Shown here in pieces: positions 11,683-23,817 of a DNA stretch of 64,000 nucleotides. How positions within the stretch are numbered: the stretch's first letter is position 1; the number at the start of each line of letters is the position of its first letter. The notes beneath the pieces were generated by a model. It saw nothing but the letters and a program-made list of their open reading frames with translations, did no database searches and was not told the DNA's origin. This DNA comes from Brasenia schreberi. Lineage: Eukaryota; Streptophyta; Magnoliopsida; Nymphaeales; Cabombaceae. The position numbers were made by a program, and so were the translations under genes. The stretch spans positions 5,355,001 through 5,419,000 of the forward strand of contig JAYKKT010000088.1 of NCBI GenBank assembly GCA_036023115.1, written 5' to 3'.

Positions 11683-14605
11683 CAACAACAACAACTAAGC
11701 CTTTTCCCATACTAGACGGGGTCAGCTACATGGATTCTTTGTTTTCACATATCCCTATAGTGTGCCATGTTAGCAGTTAACTCCCAATAAGCTAGATCAT
11801 TCTTTATTGTTTCTTTCCAACACTTTTGTGGTGGTTCTCTACCTCTTTTAATACTTTCCAAATTTAGTTTTTGTAACCTTCTTACCGGTTCTTCTTTTGA
11901 TCTTCTTTCTATATGTCCAAACCATCTTAAACGATGTTCTCTCATTATATCCTCTATTGGTGTCATTCCTAATTTGTTTCTAATAACCTCATTATGTATA
12001 CGATCTTTTCTTATATGACCACTAATCCATCTCAACATCTTCATTTCTATCACACACATCTTTTGTACATGTTGGCCAACACTCATAACCATAAAACATG
12101 GCAGGCCTAATTGCTGCTCTATAATATTTACCTTTTAATTTTAATGGTATCTTCTTATCACAAAGAATACCTGATGCTCCTCTCCATTTTAACCAACAAG
12201 CATTAATTCCATGCATAACATTTCCATCAATTCTTCCATCACTTTGAAAAATTGACCCTAAGTATTTAAAACTTTTATTTTGGGGGATGCAATGTGTGCC
12301 AATTTTAATTTTTATGTCCTCTGAAGTAACCAAATGATCAAACTTACATTCCTTATATTTTGTCTTTGTTCTACTAAGTCAGAGGCCTTTGCTTTCTAAT
12401 GTTTTTCTCCATAGTTTCAATTTTCTATTAACTTTTTCCTTAGACTCCTCCACTAATACAATGTAATATACAAATAACATGCACCAAGGTACTTCATCTT
12501 GAATATGTTTTGTTAACTCATCCATCACCATTATAAATAAGTATGGACTTAAAGTTGATCTTTGATGTAACCCAATATTAACTTCAAAGAAGTCTATCGT
12601 TCCTTCATGAATCCTCACACATGTTTTTGCACCATCATACATGTTCCTTATAAGGTTAATATATGTCAATGGGATACCTCTTTTTTCCAAAGTTCTCCAA
12701 AGAACCTCCCTCGGTACCCTATCACAAGCTTTTTCTAGATCAATAAATATAATGTGAAGGTCTTTCTTTTTTGCTCTAAAATGTTCCATAAGACGTCTCA
12801 AAAGGTGAATTGCTTTAATAGTATATTTGTCTAGCATGAATCCAAATTGGTTCTCTGTTATACTCGATACTTGTCTTAACCTACATTCGATAATTCTTTT
12901 CCATAATTTTATAGTATGACTCATTAACTTGATACCTCAATAATTCGCACAATTTTGAATGTCTCCCTTGTTCTTATATATGGGTATAAGTGTACTTGCT
13001 CTCCATTCCTCGGGCATTTTTTGGTTTTTCCATAATACAATGTCATAGTATTCTTTCGGTAAAACATGGCAATGGGATACCCAATATTAACTTCAAAGAA
13101 GTCTGTCGTTTCTTGATGAGTCCTCACACATGTTTTTGCACCATCATACATGTCTCTTATAAGATTAATATATGTCAATGGGATACCCTTTTTTTTCAAA
13201 GTTTTCTAAAGAACCTCCCTCGGTACCCTATCATAAGCTTTTTCTATATCAATAAATATCATGTGAAGGTCTTTCTTTTTTGCTCTAAAATGTTTCATAA
13301 GACGTCTCAAAAGGTGAATCGCTCCAATAGTAGATCTGACTGGCATGAATCCAAATTGGTTCTCTGTTATACTCGATACTTATCTTAACCTACATTTGAT
13401 AATTCTTTTCCATAATTTTATAGTATGACTCATTAACTTGATACCTCAATAATTCGCACAATTTTGAATGTCTCCCTTGTTCTTATATATGGGTATAAGT
13501 GTACTTGCTCTCCATTCCTCGGACATTTTTTGGTTTTTCCATAATACAATGTCATAGTATTCTTTCAGTAAAACATGGCAGGCCTAATTGTTGCTATATA
13601 ATATTTACCTTTTAATTTTAATGGTATCTTCTTATCACAAAGAATACCTGATTGTCCTCTCCATTTTAACCAACCAGCATTAATTCTATGCATAACATCT
13701 CCATCAATTCTTCCATCACTCTGAAAAATTGACCCTAGGTATTTAAAACTTTCCTTTGGGGAATGCAATGTGTACTAATTTTAATTTCTATGTCCTCTGA
13801 AGTAACCAAATGATCAAACTTACATTTCATATATTTTGTCTTTGTTCTACTAAGTTAGAAGTCTTTGCTTTCTAATGTTTCTCTCCATAGTTAAAATTTT
13901 CTATTAACTTTTTCCTTAGACCCCTCAACTAATACAATGTCATTTGCAAATAACATACACCAAGGTACTTCATCTTGAATAAGTTTTGTTAACTCATTCA
14001 TCACCATTATAAATAAGTATGGACTTAAAGTTGATCTTTGATGTAACCCAATATTAACTTCAAAGAAGTCTATCGTTCCTTCATGAATCCTCACACATGT
14101 TTTTGTACCATCATACATGTTCCTTATAAGGTTAATATATGTCAATGGGATACCTCTTTTTTCCAAAGTTCTCCAAAGAACCTCCCTCGGTACCCTATCA
14201 CAAGCTTTTTCTAGATCAATAAATATAATGTGAAGGTCTTTCTTTTTTGCTCTAAAATGTTCCATAAGACGTCTCAAAAGGTGAATTGCTTTAATAGTAT
14301 ATTTGTCTAGCATGAATCCAAATTGGTTCTCTGTTGTACTTGATACTTGTCTTAACCTATGCTTGATAATTATTTCCCATAATTTCATAGTATGACTCAT
14401 TAACTTGATACCTCGATAATTCACGCAATTTTGAATGTCTCCCTTGTTCTTATATGTGGGTATAAGTGTATTTGCTCTCCATTCCTCGGGCATCTTTTGG
14501 TTTTTCCATATTTCAATAGTCTTATGAGCCAAGTGATACCTATTTCCCTTAGTATTTTTCAAACTTCTATTGGAATATTATATGGTCCTACCGATTTACC
14601 ACCCT
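11683..14605 (-). mobile_element. RTE-type LINE, minus strand, with internal partial tandem duplications
   Basis: The same family as the LINEs at 1-2196 and 59286-61583, read on the minus strand from a 5'-truncated start at 14605 to the (CAA)n complement of the tail at 11683-11697. Reverse transcriptase blocks occur three times in order: unit A 14605-13567, unit B about 13566-13060, unit C about 13059-11683. Units A and B both break off in or near AMFY and jump back to MTLYYGKTKKCPRNGEQ, sharing the joint ATTCTTTC(A/G)GTAAAACATGGCA on the plus strand (13060 and 13568 regions). Catalytic FADD is changed to FAND in unit A and to FVYY in unit C, and stops are frequent, so it is dead. Confidence 0.9.
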
Positions 14606-16087
14606 TTATAAAGTTTCAACCAATGAAACTCTCAATTTCATAAATATAACTTTTTCATCAAAAGTCGAGAACATAACATTTCAAAACATGAAATGCCAAA
14701 CTCCAATAGTCTCAATCTTATCATTTCCTTCATCATCATCTAGAAAAAGAACACCTTCCATATAAGAAAAGTATTGCAACTTCAAGAATTTCTAGTCACT
14801 CCAGAAAATCTGAATAATTTCTACTAACATTTCACTTTTTTGTTTTTATTATAATTCAAAGAATAATGTTTATATGAATCAAATTTAAATCTTCACATCT
14901 TTAAAGCTTGAGATCATTTTTTTTATAGGAATGGATACAGAAATGGTCATTCTAGTTTCTTTTACAACATCAAAAAGAGAATGATTGTGATATGAAGCTT
15001 TAAAGTGATTGTTTGAAGCTTAAAAATTTAAGATCCATATGTAATCCACAATTTCTTTGATGATAAATTTTAGTTGTCTTTTAAGTAGTCAAAATTAAAT
15101 CATCCAAGCAAATTTTCACTACTTGAGAACTTGACAAATTCTTATGTAACCTTGAGTCTTTCCTTTGGATCATGAAAGAATCTTTTAAGGCATTTGCTTC
15201 TTCTATCATGAGTTTCATTGTCCTTGTGTAGAGGAATTGTCTTAGAAATCTTTTCAAGTCATTGTCTTATATAATACCTAAAGAACAAAAGAATATCAAA
15301 AGAATATGAAAATCTATTTCCAAACAATAAGAAAGTTGTTCAAAGGTATTCAACTCCTTATCATCATGTTGATAAATAATTGATTTTTTACTTGCTCAAT
15401 TATAGACGCATTTTTCTAAACTAAATAAAGGATTGGCTTATTAGTGTTACATAATCAAATCATTTCATTAATGGACAACTGGTCTCAGTAGAGATCATTT
15501 AAAATCATTTTTCTCATAACAGCAAACTTTTGAAAATCATAATCTCTATAGTGAGATGACTGGTATCTGACAGACATTGTTTAGACCTCGTGCTTGATGG
15601 TCATCGGTGTCCGCCCTCCGTTTTGTATAGGTGGGTACTCCAAGGAAGTTTAGGAACACCAGGCAAGGATATTTGTATAAGATGTGATTCTAAAATTTCG
15701 CATCATAATTTAGTTGCGTATATCTAAAACAATGGATATGACCAAGTCAAATAGAAAATTCAGCTAACTGGACGATTATTCCCCTTTGCCATATTGATCT
15801 GTAGTAGGGCAGGAGTTAACGGGTCGGACGATCTGATTCGGATACATAAAGGTACGTGCTGGTCCAGTTCTCGTCTTAGGATTCTAGGACAACAGTCGCA
15901 TGCATCGAGATTCTACCACAAGACCCGCATCTGGGTCCTATCAGATTTATATGAGACGAACAAAGATCATGCCCGGATCATATCATATAATGATTTTGAA
16001 GTTTAATTTCACGTTTCACTTGGAAAGTTCGTGTTCAACCCCAAGAAGTCTTGGTGGATCTGTTCCTTTGTTAGATCCTCAGTCTTC
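14606..16087. other. Unassigned AT-rich intergenic DNA
   Basis: No protein family, splice structure or repeat boundary could be recognised over this 1.5 kb. The stretch 15550-15700 and the GC-richer piece 15800-15980 look like old unique or repeat DNA, but give no signature. Confidence 0.4.
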
Positions 16088-16592
16088 CTCGCACACAGTG
16101 GCGAATCTACAAAATTTAGAGTGGGGACATGAAAATATAGGCTTTGTCGCGGGATTCATTGTTTGTGTGAAACTGATATACTTAAAAAGAACTATCAATA
16201 GCTAAGTTACTAAGACCTCATTATAGTATAGTTATTTATACGTGCAATCAATTTCTTAAGAGTCAAAAAGCAATATCTTACAAATATAACTCAATAATTC
16301 TTAAGTTGATAAAACGAACTACTAAAATATTTAACATCAGTAAAATTCTATAAATACCACAAAGATGAAATAACAAACATAACTTACAAAATCTTTCAAT
16401 CTTACATAGTCTTTTCAAGAGCACTTTATACAAAGACGGAGTAACACATGTTACAAGCTTGGGATATAACTAACTCTTATAACTAAACTTAATACTAAAA
16501 AGTAATCTACAAAGTTAAGAACACTTACATAATCAAGTATTAGAAAGGATTTGTCACTTAGGTGGTATCTTTTAGAACCTTGCATGATTATG

Positions 16593-18864
16593 TTATTGTT
16601 TATTTCTGATGATGTCACGTTCAATAGATGTAACCAAGCAATCATTCATTAACTCATCACCAATATTATTTTTCAAGGGACTCTTTACAATGTTCATAGC
16701 AAAAAATACTCTTTCCACACTTGCAGGCAATGCTAATTTTATTAACCAATATATCAAAAAGTAGCTCCTATCTTTTTTTGTTTTACTAACAACTCTACAA
16801 TTTTACTTATTCCTTTAAGTTGAAGCCTTTATCATCTCTCATATCCATAATATAGTTATCGTTGATATTGAAGTTGCCAAAGATCATTTATACAAAAATT
16901 ACAAGGATAAAACTTTACAAGCCGAACCAACTTCTCTTTATTGAAAGAAGCAAAATTATTACTTGGATAAAGACATGCAATACGAATAAGTTGTATTTCT
17001 CTCAACAAATTAATTATCAAACTCATTTAACAAATAATCAATGATAACATTGAATACCTCGTACCGATAGTGATACAAATTTATTATCTCACTTTGCCTT
17101 CATCTTACTCGTGTTAGCGGCCATATATAGTTATCCTCTATTTTCCTAATCTCAATATCATTCTTATTACAAAATAAATTTATCTTTGCAATTAAGTACT
17201 CCAATTTATTGTTTTCAATCCTAAGCTTATTTAACTGTCTTTTCAACAACTTCATAAGATTCAAAACATTGATAATATATTGGTCTTCTCTTTCTAGTGC
17301 TAAAAATAAATCGTTTGTCTTTCTCAAATTTTCTTCAATCAAATGTATAATAAATATAAAATTAAATATTTATATTATCTTCTACCAATTATAAGCACTA
17401 CCATTGATATCATCATCATCATCACTGATAATATAAAGCACAATCACAATAGATTGATACATTGTAATTAAGTTCAATAAATTCACTAATTTAATCCTTT
17501 ACCCTTGGAATTCACTGATTTAATCCTTTACCACTTCCAGTATATCCAAGTTTCAATTTCCTACAAACTCTATCAAGTTTCAATTTTTTAAGCTTCTCAA
17601 GGCATTTACGCAAACCTCCAACACAATTCATGATTCCAGAAATAACATCAAACAATTGACGTGGTTATATTTTTTAACAACTGCTATAATAACTAATGAG
17701 TTGATGTGCAAAGCAATGAATTTAAAAAGCACATAAATTTTTTCTCAATATTAATGCTTTTAATTCGTTAAACTCACCTTTCATATTGCTCACAATATTA
17801 TATCCTTGCTCTCATAATTGATTAACACTTAAATCAACTTTGCATAACATTTACATTGTAGTTGTCATAAGTAATGTTGTTAGTAATGTTGTTGTAGTAG
17901 AATAGGCATGCACTATACCAAATAAATGTTCAATAATATGACCATCTTTATCAATATACCTTAACACTATTGTCATTTGCTCTTTATTAGATATGTCATA
18001 GGATTCATTAATTAAAATAGTAAATATATCATGTACCTCTTTGGCGATTCGTTAAACAATCTCACTTGCAATAACACTTACAATATCTTTTTTAATTTAA
18101 GGTGTTATCGGTTTTGAATTTTCAGGTACATTCTATAATACAATACTACGAATCTCTTCTTTATGATTAGAAAGAAAGCATAGAAGTTTAAGAAAAAAAA
18201 TTATTTAGACTTTCATGAGACTCGTCATGACTACAAAATGCAAAACCTTATTTAAGAAGAAACCTTATAACATTAATTGAGGCACCAAGATGCGCTTCAT
18301 ACTTCTTTTTCTCTTATTGTGATTGCCTACCAAAATAAATATTGATAGCTTATTTATTATTCATGAAAGGCACACTTTTCACTATAGCATTATTATGTAT
18401 ACTACTAGTGTCATGTTCATAAAGTCTTTATTTCTCTTTAAACTACTAAAATCCATCCAAAATAAATGTGTTCACTATTAGGATTTAGAAAAAGACATCA
18501 TAACACAAATACACTTTATTTTTTTGTTACATTATACTTCAACCAATCAAACTCATTAAACCAACTATGAATGAAACAACATTTTTACCTTCTTTAATCC
18601 ATGAAAAATTATACTCTTGGATGAAATAGACCATTTTTAGATATCCACATCTTGATCATTAATATCACAACTTAAAATAGATAGTCTCAACCAATGATCG
18701 GTAACTAAATCCTTTACATTCCATTCAAAATTAATTTATAGATTTCTATCTCAATCTAAAATTTCCTCATCATTACTTTTACTTTAATTCTTCATACTTG
18801 ATTATGAAATTGGTAGTTTCAAGGATGGATCTTAAAGATATTTTCTTTTAAAATGCTTCTTCAT
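16593..18864 (-). pseudogene. hAT transposase (TTF zinc-finger / hAT dimerisation), pseudogene
   Basis: The minus-strand reading starts at 18864 with MKKHFKRK and then DPSLKLPIS, the standard opening of plant TTF-type hAT transposases. The FDEFDWLEYS-like block follows (here FNEFDWLKYN) with the CxxC-type region after it. The C-terminal dimerisation block lies at 16600-16740, readable as LALPASVERVFFAMNIVKS then NDCLVTSIERDI, ending in a stop at 16593. Between these the frame is broken by many stops and shifts, so no active protein is made. In this superfamily the enzyme cuts and pastes its own element. Confidence 0.8.
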
Positions 18865-19221
18865 ATCTATATAAAGTAAAAATATATCCAAAGTGAGTGG
18901 AAGAAAATGAAAAGAGTATATGCATAATGCATTGTATCAAAATATTATACCCCGGGTCTACTCATTTTTTAGATAGATAGGACTGATTGGCCAAAATTAT
19001 TAATTTTCTCAAATAACAAACAATACATAATTCATAATTCTATAAAAGAAAAGAACAAATAACCCAAATTCTAGATTTGGAGAAAGAACAACTTAACCTT
19101 AACAGTGAATCAGGCCAGATTTGATTTGGGACTCATACCACGGGCCACTACCACTGGCATGCTACTGCTTGCCAAGTGCTGCCCACGGGTCACCACCCCC
19201 TCGGAGAGAGAGAGAAGCAAG

Positions 19222-19309
19222 CAAGTTGCAGGCTGCAACTTGCACTTTGTTGATTGAGAGAATGAGAGGGAGAGAGAACTCATAGAAGCAAGTTGTAGGC
19301 TGCAACTTG
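19222..19309. repeat. Duplicated 21-bp palindrome in hAT subterminal region
   Basis: CAAGTTGCAG-G-CTGCAACTTG at 19222-19242 is a perfect palindrome around a central G. A second copy with one mismatch lies at 19289-19309. Both are embedded in GAGAGA-rich DNA between the right terminus of the hAT element and the start of its transposase. Subterminal repeats of this kind are known transposase-binding sites in other hAT elements; that role here is inferred. Confidence 0.55.
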
Positions 19310-19605
19310 TGTTACTTTGAGAGAGAGAGGAGGGGAATTAGGCTGGGTTTTGGGCATCTGATTGAGATCGACTAGAATATTTTATTGTTGGTTTTTTTCT
19401 CCAAACCCATTATTAATAACAAAAAAAGATTCTATATCTTCATATTTACATACGGACGGTTAAAACATTTGCATTTTCTGGTATCTATCTTTTTTCAAAA
19501 TTTCTTGAGGGTGATGTTCAAAATTCTAAATAACATATTGTTTTTCTCAAAATTCCTAGGGCAGCTGCCCCTAGCTTTCAATGTACATCCGCTTTTGCTT
19601 GCACA

Positions 19606-20293
19606 CACACGTGTGCATGCGCGTGCATACACAAACACACATATATATATAATACATTTCATCACATATCAATCATCAAAAAGCAAAAACCAATCAAGCA
19701 CAATAACCAGCTGCACCAAAATTTTAAAAAACAATATTTTATCTAATCAAGCATGTAGTCACAAACAACATATCAACATAGACAAAGTGTCAATAATTCA
19801 CCAAGAAAATAAAAATCATTACAGTCAAGGAGGATACACATGCAAAACCCACACAAAATACAAAGAGAGCAGGTCTTTTGGATAGAGAGAGAAAGAGAGA
19901 GGTAATTATCGCTCGGCCCGTGTTAAACCACCAGAGCAGTTGTGTACGGTGGTGTACGTTTTATATATATATACTAAGTGTGTGTATACATAAAATTACT
20001 TCTAATTGCAAAATTTACATCATAAAGTAAATTTTATATTATATGTGGAATATATTATATTAATTGATTTCTTTAAAAATTACTTCTTTTTTAGGTTGAA
20101 ACGATGCAGGCATGTTATACCAGAGTCATTACGTGTTGGATATGGGGTTTCATCCTTAGTCTCTCTTGACTATGGGGTGGGTCTGGGTAGCTAGGGTGAA
20201 AACCAACCCCATCTCACCCCTTTCCATCTCAACATCTTACACGTGTGGAGGCAGACTCGCATGAAAAAAACTGCATAAGAACGTCCATATTAC
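19606..20293. other. Unassigned spacer with CA and TA simple repeats
   Basis: Between the hAT element and the candidate MULE end. It starts with CACACA/GTGTGC simple sequence, then AT-rich DNA and a short G-rich piece at 20100-20200. No gene or family was recognised. Confidence 0.4.
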
Positions 20294-21404
20294 TATTCGT
20301 GCACTTACTTTTACTAAACATACACTCCTTCATGCATTTTTTTCAAAAATACCTTTCGCATTATTCTCTCTTCTTCACTCTCATTTTTTTCACTACGGAA
20401 TCTTCAACCATCTTCTCTTCTTTCTTGAAGATTCTCCATTGTGATTTCGGCGTGTCCATTACAATTTCATTGTGTCCATTGTGATTTCATCATGATTGAA
20501 AATCAATTGTATTAGTTCTTAAAAATCAAGATTTCATTTCTTCTCCATCGTGCTTTCGTTCTTTCTTCAAGAATTGTACTCATATCAGTATTGAAGGATT
20601 GTACTTGCATTGATTATTAACCATCCATGATTTTTTGGTTTAAAATAAAAAATGGTAAGTATTGTCTATTTTTTTTTTAAATGAGCATTTTTTCATTTCA
20701 CCGATAAGTTGGTCTTAGGACAAAGTGCCATATGGGCACATTATGTTACATTGTGTGTGTGCCTTGACCATGACTCAGTGCTCTACTAAACGCATTGAGG
20801 TCATGTCTCTTACTATGTTGCTTATGTTACACTTATTTGCTTATTGTCTTTTGTCTTATTCTTTGTATACTTTTTTATATATTAAAAATCATGGGTTTTC
20901 GATTTTGTAGTAGGAATAGCATGGAGAGGTGATGATGTATCCTATAGACAAATGATTAAAAGGCCGTATTGTTACGACATCATCGAGAAAGCAAAATACC
21001 TTCAGGGTAGCATATAGTAAATGATAACAACAATAACATGAAGAGGGGCATGTGGAGTCATCACATATAGATCATCTAACGATGCAGTCATAGTTTAAAA
21101 TGAATTATTTGGTAACTTTTTCAAGATATCATGATGAAGCCAGAGCTTCATCTCGATGAGTACCTCGTAGAGGGTGATAATGATGTTACTTTCTCAATCA
21201 TGGAGTTCCTTTTTAGCTTTGTAAGGCACATTGCATATGTGATTTGGTAAGAAAAGGTAATTCATTTTGTTAATTATAAGTAAAATATCTTAGATATGTT
21301 ACTAACAAATATTATATGAAAATATGTAGTAATTCTTGAAACTATGGACGTCACATGAGATAAAGGCTTGCTATTTTTGCGAGAAATAGTAGTAATGGGT
21401 AATT
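20294..21404. other. 5' flank inside candidate MULE, no gene recognised
   Basis: AT-rich sequence with short repeated phrases such as TCCATTGTGATTTC near 20440-20490. A partly open stretch at 21120-21240 (EFLFSFVRHIAY) may be an upstream exon of the plant-mobile-domain relic, but splice sites were not resolved. Confidence 0.3.
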
Positions 21405-22250
21405 GGTAAGATATTATGCATCATTCTAAGTTATCCGAGCAGGGAGAGTTGTTGAACCAAACTTTAGATCAACCATTACTCACTGCTTTTATTGAGAGAT
21501 GACGACTCAATACTAACAACTTTTATATGCCATGAGTGATGATTATCACTTTCCATGATGTTCATGAGATTTTAGGCCTTTTGATGGGCGGTTATTGCCT
21601 TCTAATCTTCATTCATGTGATAGAGGTGATGGATAAGATAGATATTATGGTTGAATTGATGGGCATGAATTATGATGAAGTGAAATTTTAAATGAAGTTT
21701 GGAGGTCTAAAGTTTGAGATGCTTTGGATACATGATCAAAGAAGGAGATTAAGCTTGAGAAGAAGGTATTATTAATTTTGTTGTATCACATAGTTGTATA
21801 ATATACTAAGATAAGTGAAGGGATATGATCCTGGTTTTTATAGTTCAGTTGTTGGCTTTTGCATTATCGAGGCTCAATGAGTATGCTTGGGCTACAATGA
21901 TATTGGTCTACTTGTACATACAGTTAGGAAAGACTTCCTATATAAAGGCACACTAGCTTAGTGGTCATAATACTTTATTGTAGGTATGTGTTTCTCTATT
22001 ATATTTGTTTGAGTTTAGCAATAAATTGATATCGGTCTACTTGATTATTTTAGTAATAGAATAATATTTTATATGTTATAGGTATGGATTTATGATTATT
22101 TTTCAACCTTTAGAGTTAGGCACCATTTGGGATTGGTTGATGGGTAATGCCATACTGCTAGGTGGATGAACAATATCACTCATAGGGATCATCCTAATCA
22201 TCTTGCTATATTTCATGGAAAGTTAGATTGATGTAGGCTCATGATGTATG
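21405..22250 (+). pseudogene. Plant mobile domain (PMD/MAIN-like) protein, pseudogene
   Basis: The frame at 21415-21590 reads LLNQTLDQPLLTAFIER, then RLNTNNFYMP, then MIITFHDVHEILGLLMGG. This matches the conserved PMD core, which in relatives reads roughly LxxALVERWRPETxTFHLP, followed by MTxTLxDVxxLLGLP. The Trp of ERW and the Trp after MP are both TGA here. Exon-like pieces farther on (21840-21950 with YAWATMILVYLYIQLGK; 22080-22240 with VWIYDYFS) match the later PMD helices. PMD proteins occur as host silencing factors (MAIN, MAIL1) and as passengers of MULE and gypsy elements; the MULE transposase nearby points to the passenger type. Stops and shifts make it non-coding. Confidence 0.65.
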
Positions 22251-23514
22251 TGTTTGGCAGTATGTATTTGATTATTATTTATGTTATACAATGAATGTTA
22301 CTATAATATTTATATCATTTGATGTATATTTGTTATCATACTACTTAGTAGCCTTATTGCTAGAATAGATACAAGGACGACACCTATCACTTGTTCATAT
22401 TTCACGAATAAATTAAATGTTTGGATATTATAAAGCCGTATATACCAGATCAACTTGCTCATCGATTTAGTCATTGTCATCAGGTTAGCAAAACCACATG
22501 CCTATAAGGTAAAGTATCATATGCAAGATGCATAATGATATTCACATAGCTCACGTTACCTTGGACTACAACACCTTGATATGCACGCATCATACTCGCA
22601 TGAATGTGATGATTCATATATGAGATGGTATGTTACACAAGAACATCCATTTCATTGAGAAATTTTGTGCATCAATTTAGAATCTCTATCATACATCGAG
22701 GAGTCACCCTTCAATGTCACAAACGACAAATCAGGTAACATATTAATATTTTATTTGTCTTATATTTTATACTTATCTGTTGTAAGTATTCACTCATCTT
22801 TTACTTTTGTTATAGTATTTTATTGATGTTTTGTAGACGATGAGACTTGTGATCGAGATAAGCAAACAGTACCACATCCATTGTCAGTAGTCATGATATT
22901 ATGAACCTTCTTTATAATTACTGCGGGAGAGTATACAAAATAATGACTAACTACATGCTCGGCTATGATGAAAAATAGATGTGTCTATTTTGTATTATAC
23001 ATGTAACTTAATACTTGTATATGTATTATATACAACAACAACTAAGCCTTTTCCCATACTAGATGGGGTCGACTGTATATGTATTATATATTGTATATAA
23101 ATAATTCATTTTTTTTCTCCTCTCTCACTATATATATATACATACATACATATACAAACATTGAATGACCATGGTATACCTTTCATCATGTGCCAAAAAA
23201 ATTTAATAAATAAGCAAGTAGATAATCAATATATACAATTGAAACATACTAACAACGTGCAACTTAATACACACATTGATAATCATCATCCATATTGTAT
23301 ACATTGCCATCGCCCAACTCTCTTAGTTCAAGATAATATGCAATACATGCACGGAACAATAAATCTCAATCAACAATACTATCATGTTTGTATTGCTGCT
23401 AAAATAGAAATATAGGCGGCATTAAAGATCCATGTACCATATATATCTACATAAATTACAAACAAAATAAAGAATCAAACTCAATACAATAAATCAATGC
23501 AAACAAGAAGATGT
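22251..23514. other. Decayed DNA inside candidate MULE
   Basis: AT-rich sequence with continued weak PMD-like pieces up to about 22720 and no clear gene after that. It contains the 41-bp RTE insertion at 23033-23073 and TA/CATA simple repeats at 23130-23160. The open frame at 23161-23415 is low-complexity and unassigned. Confidence 0.35.
23033..23073 (-). mobile_element. Ultra-short (41 bp) RTE LINE 3'-end insertion with perfect target duplication
   Basis: The 41 bases from CAACAACAACTAAGCC to GGGGTCGAC are the complement of the extreme 3' end and tail of the RTE family seen at 2150-2196. They are bracketed by identical 17-bp direct repeats TGTATATGTATTATATA at 23016-23032 and 23074-23090. 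This is a complete, extremely 5'-truncated LINE insertion in the minus orientation. Confidence 0.9.
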
Positions 23515-23817
23515 TGTTGAAGAATATGCATATTCAGTATTCTTAGTTTCAGTTTTAGTAAATTTGATGTTTTAGGTATTATTGTAATTGCCCATAGTAC
23601 TAAGAGCATTTTGCTCATTTTCTGTTTTACAGCTCATTATTTAAGGGTTGATAGGTTGTATTAGGGTTAAAAGGTTGTGTGTGACAAAGAGAGAGAAAGA
23701 GAGGGGGCGACCTCCATTTGAGGTCTGCCCCTTTCTTCAATATCTCATATTTTTCTCTTTAATATTATTGATCTTTCATGCTTTAATCTTACGCTACACG
23801 ACTCAGAAATCTCAACA
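23515..23817 (+). repeat. Left (5') LTR of gene-capturing element copy I
   Basis: 303 bp, TG...CA, identical in length to the right LTR and very similar by eye. It includes GAGAGA-rich sequence near 23690-23706 and the CTCAGAAATCTCAACA tip that is repeated inside the element. Confidence 0.9.

Larger units (their letters stand above)
16096..19597 (-). mobile_element. hAT-superfamily DNA transposon (TTF zinc-finger type), decayed
   Basis: The left end CAGTGGCGAATC (16096) and right end CATCCGCTTTTG (to 19597) are imperfect inverted termini of the plant CAGTGGCGGA hAT type. They are flanked by 8-bp target duplications: CTCGCACA (16088-16095) and CTTGCACA (19598-19605), one mismatch. Inside, on the minus strand, lies a broken transposase (16593-18864). 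The characteristic GGGCAGCTGCCCC subterminal piece lies just inside the right end near 19559. A pair of palindromes sits between the transposase start and the right end. The whole unit is about 3.5 kb. Confidence 0.85.
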
